NCBI GenBank assembly: GCA_044226785.1 | Contig: JBGAGK010000014.1 | Location: forward strand, 59,001 to 123,000 | Length of the DNA: 64,000 nt | Origin: TMP-86 sp039807285 | GTDB taxonomy: Bacteria; Pseudomonadota; Gammaproteobacteria; Steroidobacterales; Steroidobacteraceae | Reading direction: 5' to 3' | Shown here: piece by piece, positions 59,424-64,000 of the stretch | How the letters are laid out: each line of letters opens with the position of its first letter | Numbering within the stretch: the first letter of the stretch is position 1 | Made by a program: the position numbers and the translations under genes | Notes under the pieces: generated by a model | Told to the model about the DNA's origin: nothing | Seen by the model: only the letters and a program-made list of their open reading frames with translations | Databases searched by the model: none

Positions 59424-61028
59424 ATGCCTACATTGAATTGGATCGGCAAGGACGCTGTCATCAAACATCATCTGGAAGTGCCATTCCGTCTTCTGGAATC
59501 GGTGCCCAGCCTATCCTCTGGAGACGCATCGTACGGCAACCTTATCGTACAAGGCGATAACTTACATGCGCTCAAGGCTCTGTTGCCGCGATACGCGGGT
59601 CAGGTCAAGTGTATCTACATCGATCCGCCCTATAACACCGGTAATGAAGGGTGGGTTTACAACGACAACGTCAATAGCCCTGAGATTCGCCGATGGTTGG
59701 GTGAGGTGGTCGGTAAAGAAGGAGAAACTCTAGACCGACATGATCGCTGGTTGTCGATGATGTACCCACGAATTGTTCTATTGAAAAAATTCTTGCGCGA
59801 GGATGGCGCGATTTTTGTATCCATCGATGACAATGAAGTGGCAACACTGCGCCTTCTGATGGACGAGATTTTTGGCGCAAAAAACTTCGTGGCTACGGTG
59901 TTGTGGCAAAAGGTTTATTCACCTAAGAACTCGGCGCGGCATCTTTCTGAGGACCACGATTACATTGTCATCTATGCCGCGAAAGCCGACGTCTGGAAGC
60001 CAAATCTTCTCCCTCGCACTGAAGAGCAGAACGCAGCGTATCGGAACCTCGACAACGATGACCGCGGAGTTTGGAAGACAAGCGACCTATCGGCGCGCAA
60101 CTATTATTCGGCGGGCACTTATTCAATTTCATGCCCGTCCGGCCGAGTGATTGAAGCTCCACCAAAAGGAATGTACTGGCGTGTATCGAAAGAGAAATTC
60201 GAGGAGCTGGATCGTGACAAAAGGATTTGGTGGGGTAAAAACGGTAATGCCATTCCTCAAATAAAGAGGTTTTTGCACGAAGTGAAGGATGGTCGAGTTC
60301 CGCAAACTTTGTGGTTCTACAATGAAGTGGGGCACACGCAAGAGGGCAAGAAGGAATTGCTTGAACTCATTGATTTTGAATCGAGCGATGATGTTTTCAT
60401 CACCCCAAAACCGACGCGACTGATACAGCGCATTCTTCAGATTGCCACCGACAGGGATTCCATCGTTCTTGATAGCTTTGCGGGATCGGGGACGACCGGC
60501 CATGCCGTACTAAAGCAAAACGTGACGGACGGGGGTTCACGCCGATTTATTCAGGTAGAAATGCTGCCGAATGTGGCGACCAAGGTTACGGCCGCGCGAG
60601 CGACTCGTGCAATTGCAGGTTATTCGAATGCCAAAGGGGAAGAGATCGCAGGGCTTGGGGGAGGCTTTCAGTTTTGCCGTCTCTCCGCGGAGCCGTTGTT
60701 CGACGCCGAGGGTCAGATACGCGGTGACGTAACGTTTGCTCAACTAGCCGAGTTCGTATGGTTCGCGGAAACAGGCACAGGCTACGCAGGAAAAGCTGAT
60801 TCGCCGCTGCTTGGTGTGCATGAAGGCCGTGCTATCTATCTGCTCTACAATGGCATCCTAAAGGATCGTTCGGTCGGGGGCGGAAACGTGCTCACCGGCC
60901 CGATACTCGATTTGCTGCCAAAATTCGATGGCGCAAAAGTAATCTACGCTGCTGCAAACCGATTGGGCAGCCGTGCGACACGTGAGGGCATTACCTTCAA
61001 GCAGACTCCGTACGCGCTTGAGGTGTAA
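59424..61028 (+). CDS. Type III restriction-modification DNA methyltransferase (Mod)
   Basis: 534 residues, beta-class N6-adenine methyltransferase. The catalytic motif IYIDPPYNTGNE (about 65-76) precedes the S-adenosylmethionine motif VLDSFAGSGTTGHAVL (about 348-363), the beta order. WLSMMYPRIVLLKKFLREDGAIFVSIDDNE and FITPKPTRLIQRILQIATDRDS are typical of type III Mod proteins. The C-terminus, which holds part of the target recognition, is shorter than in many Mods (~600-650). It is followed after 2 bp by the Res gene. Base composition is clearly less GC-rich than in the core region, indicating acquisition. Confidence 0.93.
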   Translation: MPTLNWIGKDAVIKHHLEVPFRLLESVPSLSSGDASYGNLIVQGDNLHALKALLPRYAGQVKCIYIDPPYNTGNEGWVYNDNVNSPEIRRWLGEVVGKEGETLDRHDRWLSMMYPRIVLLKKFLREDGAIFVSIDDNEVATLRLLMDEIFGAKNFVATVLWQKVYSPKNSARHLSEDHDYIVIYAAKADVWKPNLLPRTEEQNAAYRNLDNDDRGVWKTSDLSARNYYSAGTYSISCPSGRVIEAPPKGMYWRVSKEKFEELDRDKRIWWGKNGNAIPQIKRFLHEVKDGRVPQTLWFYNEVGHTQEGKKELLELIDFESSDDVFITPKPTRLIQRILQIATDRDSIVLDSFAGSGTTGHAVLKQNVTDGGSRRFIQVEMLPNVATKVTAARATRAIAGYSNAKGEEIAGLGGGFQFCRLSAEPLFDAEGQIRGDVTFAQLAEFVWFAETGTGYAGKADSPLLGVHEGRAIYLLYNGILKDRSVGGGNVLTGPILDLLPKFDGAKVIYAAANRLGSRATREGITFKQTPYALEV

Positions 61029-61030
61029 TC

Positions 61031-63736
61031 GTGACGACATTCTCGCCCAAGATTTACCAGCAACAAGTTTTTGACAGTGTCGAGGCATACTTCAAGGCAT
61101 GCCATGAGCTACCTTCGCCGTCCATAGCGTTTACAGCTACGACGGAGCGTCTATGGGGTCGCGGCATCGGGTACAACCCGCTCACAGGCTTTCCACCCGA
61201 CATGCCATACTTCTGCCTACGCGTGCCTACCGGAGGTGGCAAGACTTGGCTGGCGGCGAAGAGCGTGGCTCTAGTTAACACGCACCTGCTTCGATGCGAA
61301 TATAGCGTGATACTGTGGCTGGTCCCTAGCAAGCCAATCCGCGATCAAACTCTACGGTCGCTTCGGGACCGATTTCATCCCTGTAACATGGCCCTGCGAG
61401 AAGCGGGTGCTTTCACAGTGATGGATCTGGATGAGGCCGGTAGCGTCACCCGTGCTGCGCTGGACACCGCAACAACCATCATTGTTGCCACGCGACAAGC
61501 GTTCCAGGTTGAGAACGAGGAATCGCGCAAGGTGTACCAGAGCAGTGGTGCCCTAATGCACCACTTTGAAAATCTCTCGCCACACCAACGCGAAAGCTTG
61601 TTGAGCGATGGAGACGGTGCGACGCGGACTACGCCGTACTCGCTGGCCAACGTTTTGCGTTTACGCCGGCCCTTCGTTGTGGTGGATGAGGCACACAATA
61701 GTCGTACCGAACTGGCATTTGACATGTTGGCGCGCTTTCGCCCAAGCGGTGTGATGGAGCTTACCGCAACCCCAGATTTAGAGCGCACGCCTAGTAATGT
61801 TCTGCACAGCGTATCTGCGGCCGAGCTGAAAGCAGAAGAAATGATCAAGTTACCGGTAGTGCTTGAAACCGAACCGAATTGGCAACAGTGTTTGGCCGAT
61901 GCCATCGGCCGTCGCGATGCCCTGCAAAAGCTTGCTGATGAGGAGCGTCGCGCCGGCAGCGCCTATCTCCGACCTCTGGTTCTAATCCAGTCGGAGCCTC
62001 GCCGCGCGGGAGTGGATACACTCGACGTCGATCGAGTAAAGGGCGAGCTAACGAGCAACCAAGGTATACCCGCCAGCGAAATCATAGTCGCAACTGGCGA
62101 GGAAAAGGGGTTGGAGCAGATCGAGCTCGACTACAAGCTGGGAATTGCCGACCCGAATTGTCCTGTTAAGTTTGTCGTCACACAGAGGGCACTGGCGGAG
62201 GGTTGGGATTGCCCCTTCGCCTATATTCTGGTGAGCATGGCCTCCCTCTCGTCAGCAACCGCGGTGGAGCAGTTGCTTGGCCGAGTTCTGCGCCAACCAG
62301 GTGCCCGGCACCGCAAAGCCAAAGCGTTGAATCAATCATATGCGTTTGTCGTTTCGCAGAACTTTGCAGAAACGGCCGGCGCACTTCGCGACCGGCTCGT
62401 TGCAGGCGCCGGCTTCGAACGACGGGAAGTCGCCGAGTTCGTTACTGCTGCTAGAGCCGAGCAGGCACTACTTGATTTGGAAGGGCATCCTGGCCGAATG
62501 ACAGCTCGGCCGGTAGCGATCGTTTTGAGTGAAAAGCCCGACTTGAAGGCGCTACCCAAGCCGGTGCGCGACAAAGTCGACTGGCATGGGAAACTAAGCA
62601 CGCTAACGATAAACACACCGCTGACCGAGGAGGAGGCTCAAGTGCTTAAGGCCTCGGTTACCAGCGAATCCGCTGCAGCAGCCATTCTCGAAGGTGCCAA
62701 GACAAGCCGCACTTCAGCTATCGAGTTCTTCAAGACGCCCGCAGAACTGGGGGAACGCTTTCGCGTGCCAGAATTGGCTTTGCGTGTGCAGGGCGAGTTG
62801 CTCACGTTCGATGATCCCGAGGCGCTTAACTATTCGTGGGATCTGTCAGGGTATGACGCCGTTCCGACCAGCGACGACATAATTGCATTGGCCAACGGGC
62901 TCAAAGTATCAGAAGGCGGTGAAATTGACGTTGACCTGGAGAGTGGCAAGGTTGTTTCGCGCTTCTTGCCGGATCTGCAACGCGACTTGGGGCTCGTCTA
63001 TCAGCCTGAGCATTGGGACGAGGCGCGCCTCGCTACATGGTTGTGCCGAAATCTACCGGAGCAATCCATTACACATAGCAGCAAGCAAGCCTTTGTAGCT
63101 AAGTGGATTACCGAACTGTTGCGGCGAGATGGCTTTACATTGGCCCGTGCCAATCTGCAGAAATTCCTATTGCGTAATTTGTTGGAGAGACGCGTCCGCT
63201 ATCTCAGGAAGCAGGCTGTCGGCAACGCCTTCCAACAAACGCTATTTGGCGACGGCGCCGAGTCTCGGGTTTCGGTGACTGACCAGCACGTATTCGAGTT
63301 CATTGCGCAGGCTTATGCACCAAGTCGAGACTATGACGGTCGCTTTGGGCGGTTCGAGTTCCGTAAACACTACTACGGTCGAATTGGCGACATGGACAGC
63401 AAAGAGGAGTTCGAGTGCGCGTGCTGGCTGGACATTCAAGCACAACAGGGTCGTATTCAGTATTGGGTGAGAAACCTCGTTCGCCGCGAGGGCTGTTCAT
63501 TTTTCTTGCAGAAGGCAGATGGCCGCTTCTACCCAGACTTTTTGTGCAGCCTTTCGGGCAATGAGCAAGGCTCAGGCCGAATCCTCGCCGTTGAGTATAA
63601 GGGTGCCGACCGATGGGCAGCTGCAGAGGATGACCGCCTAATCGGCAATCTATGGGCGAATTTATCCGATGGGCGCTGTCGTTTCGTGATGGTAATGAGC
63701 AGGGAATGGGATCGGATCGCCGCGATGCTCAACTGA
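61031..63736 (+). CDS. Type III restriction endonuclease (Res) subunit
   Basis: 901 residues. Superfamily 2 helicase motifs: Walker A RVPTGGGKTWLA (about 64-75), PFVVVDEAHNSR (DEAH), MELTATPDLERT, FVVTQRALAEGWDCPFA, and AVEQLLGRVLRQPGAR (motif VI). A C-terminal PD-(D/E)xK nuclease domain has YPDFLCSL then ILAVEYKG (about 836-856). With Mod, it cleaves DNA between two unmethylated head-to-head sites, using ATP to translocate or slide. All motifs are intact, so the system is probably active. Starts 2 bp after Mod. Confidence 0.93.
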   Translation: MTTFSPKIYQQQVFDSVEAYFKACHELPSPSIAFTATTERLWGRGIGYNPLTGFPPDMPYFCLRVPTGGGKTWLAAKSVALVNTHLLRCEYSVILWLVPSKPIRDQTLRSLRDRFHPCNMALREAGAFTVMDLDEAGSVTRAALDTATTIIVATRQAFQVENEESRKVYQSSGALMHHFENLSPHQRESLLSDGDGATRTTPYSLANVLRLRRPFVVVDEAHNSRTELAFDMLARFRPSGVMELTATPDLERTPSNVLHSVSAAELKAEEMIKLPVVLETEPNWQQCLADAIGRRDALQKLADEERRAGSAYLRPLVLIQSEPRRAGVDTLDVDRVKGELTSNQGIPASEIIVATGEEKGLEQIELDYKLGIADPNCPVKFVVTQRALAEGWDCPFAYILVSMASLSSATAVEQLLGRVLRQPGARHRKAKALNQSYAFVVSQNFAETAGALRDRLVAGAGFERREVAEFVTAARAEQALLDLEGHPGRMTARPVAIVLSEKPDLKALPKPVRDKVDWHGKLSTLTINTPLTEEEAQVLKASVTSESAAAAILEGAKTSRTSAIEFFKTPAELGERFRVPELALRVQGELLTFDDPEALNYSWDLSGYDAVPTSDDIIALANGLKVSEGGEIDVDLESGKVVSRFLPDLQRDLGLVYQPEHWDEARLATWLCRNLPEQSITHSSKQAFVAKWITELLRRDGFTLARANLQKFLLRNLLERRVRYLRKQAVGNAFQQTLFGDGAESRVSVTDQHVFEFIAQAYAPSRDYDGRFGRFEFRKHYYGRIGDMDSKEEFECACWLDIQAQQGRIQYWVRNLVRREGCSFFLQKADGRFYPDFLCSLSGNEQGSGRILAVEYKGADRWAAAEDDRLIGNLWANLSDGRCRFVMVMSREWDRIAAMLN

Positions 63737-63949
63737 GGCCCATTGGGATGCCGATCGACAACTTCATATCTAGCATCGCTACGATAATGAGTGCAATTAG
63801 CCTGAAGTTCCCCCGGGATTTTATTGGCTGAGTAGTCAGCAGACCCCTATGTTTTCTGTGTTTTATGTGAGATGGGACGCGTTGCATAAGTACGGATTGT
63901 AGTCACTAAATAGTTGACTATATGACCTCATTGTGCTACGTTTCTTGGC
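63737..63949. other. Intergenic DNA between Res and the IS1634-like element
   Basis: 213 bp with no recognisable gene. The right end (about 63890-63950) should contain the terminal inverted repeat and promoter of the IS1634-family element, but its exact tip cannot be fixed from one side. Confidence 0.4.
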
Positions 63950-64000
63950 ATGTCAGAACGAGGCGGCGCCGTACATGTCGTCACCACACGGCGCTCTTAC
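63950..64000 (+). mobile_element. IS1634-family transposase, N-terminus (cut by window edge)
   Basis: The last 17 codons read MSERGGAVHVVTTRRSY, matching the conserved start of IS1634-family transposases (xGxxVHVVTTRRxYKGK). The gene continues beyond the window. It has the same orientation as the C-terminal relic at 50257, so the island lies between two same-family copies. Confidence 0.75.

Overview
The window looks like a GC-rich gammaproteobacterial chromosome, perhaps near the Steroidobacter/Nevskia/Xanthomonas side of the class. The reasons are the gmk-rpoZ-spoT-ridA-recG housekeeping order, two long TonB receptors, Tat-exported oxidoreductases and frequent GTG starts. The taxon is inferred from gene content only.

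Layout. (1) 1-16.4 kb is mostly core and general metabolism: recG (cut by the left edge), ridA, spoT, rpoZ, gmk, an exported molybdenum hydroxylase subunit, a CLC channel, an M20 peptidase, prpE facing a class I aldolase gene, a PspC protein, an HNH nuclease and a damaged PPP-type phosphoesterase. (2) 16.5-20.3 kb has a LysR regulator, a LigM/DesA-like folate-dependent O-demethylase and a Tat-exported M24 peptidase. (3) 20.4-36.7 kb is a catabolic and transport locus built from three divergent promoter regions: VOC-SBP-VOC facing TonB receptor-hydroxyacid dehydrogenase-amino acid permease-DapA-like-SDR; kynureninase-SBF symporter facing an alpha/beta hydrolase; and GntR-aspartate dehydrogenase-ABC permease-ABC ATPase facing an FAH-family hydrolase. 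All three regions carry a TTGTATACAA / TTGTACAC motif that suits the FCD-type GntR regulator encoded here. The ABC importer is split between two of the operons. This is the best candidate for an undescribed system: a regulon for uptake and breakdown of a kynurenine-like or other nitrogen-containing compound, substrate unknown. (4) 36.9-50.2 kb has an amidohydrolase, a gamma-glutamyltransferase homologue, an MFS carrier, an ECF-type sigma factor with a matching operator, a TetR regulator, the soxBDAG sarcosine oxidase operon and a second TonB receptor.

(5) 50.2-64 kb is a lower-GC accessory island. It starts at a frameshifted C-terminal relic of an IS1634-family transposase and ends where the N-terminus of another such transposase, in the same orientation, runs off the window. 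Inside are a lipoprotein, two DUF4143 ATPases, several toxin-antitoxin modules in different states of decay (two TacAT-type, one GNAT fragment, ParDE, a truncated ParE), a PLD-helicase N-terminal relic, a frameshifted SEC-C protein, dispersed repeats, a perfect 23-bp palindrome and an apparently intact type III restriction-modification pair.

Small indels recur: a 51-bp in-frame tandem duplication in prpE, a deletion that removes the catalytic Glu segment of the GhrA-like dehydrogenase, a deletion plus frameshift in the phosphoesterase, and a frameshift before the SEC-C motif. They may be real decay or assembly errors; reads would decide. I saw no rRNA, tRNA or CRISPR array.
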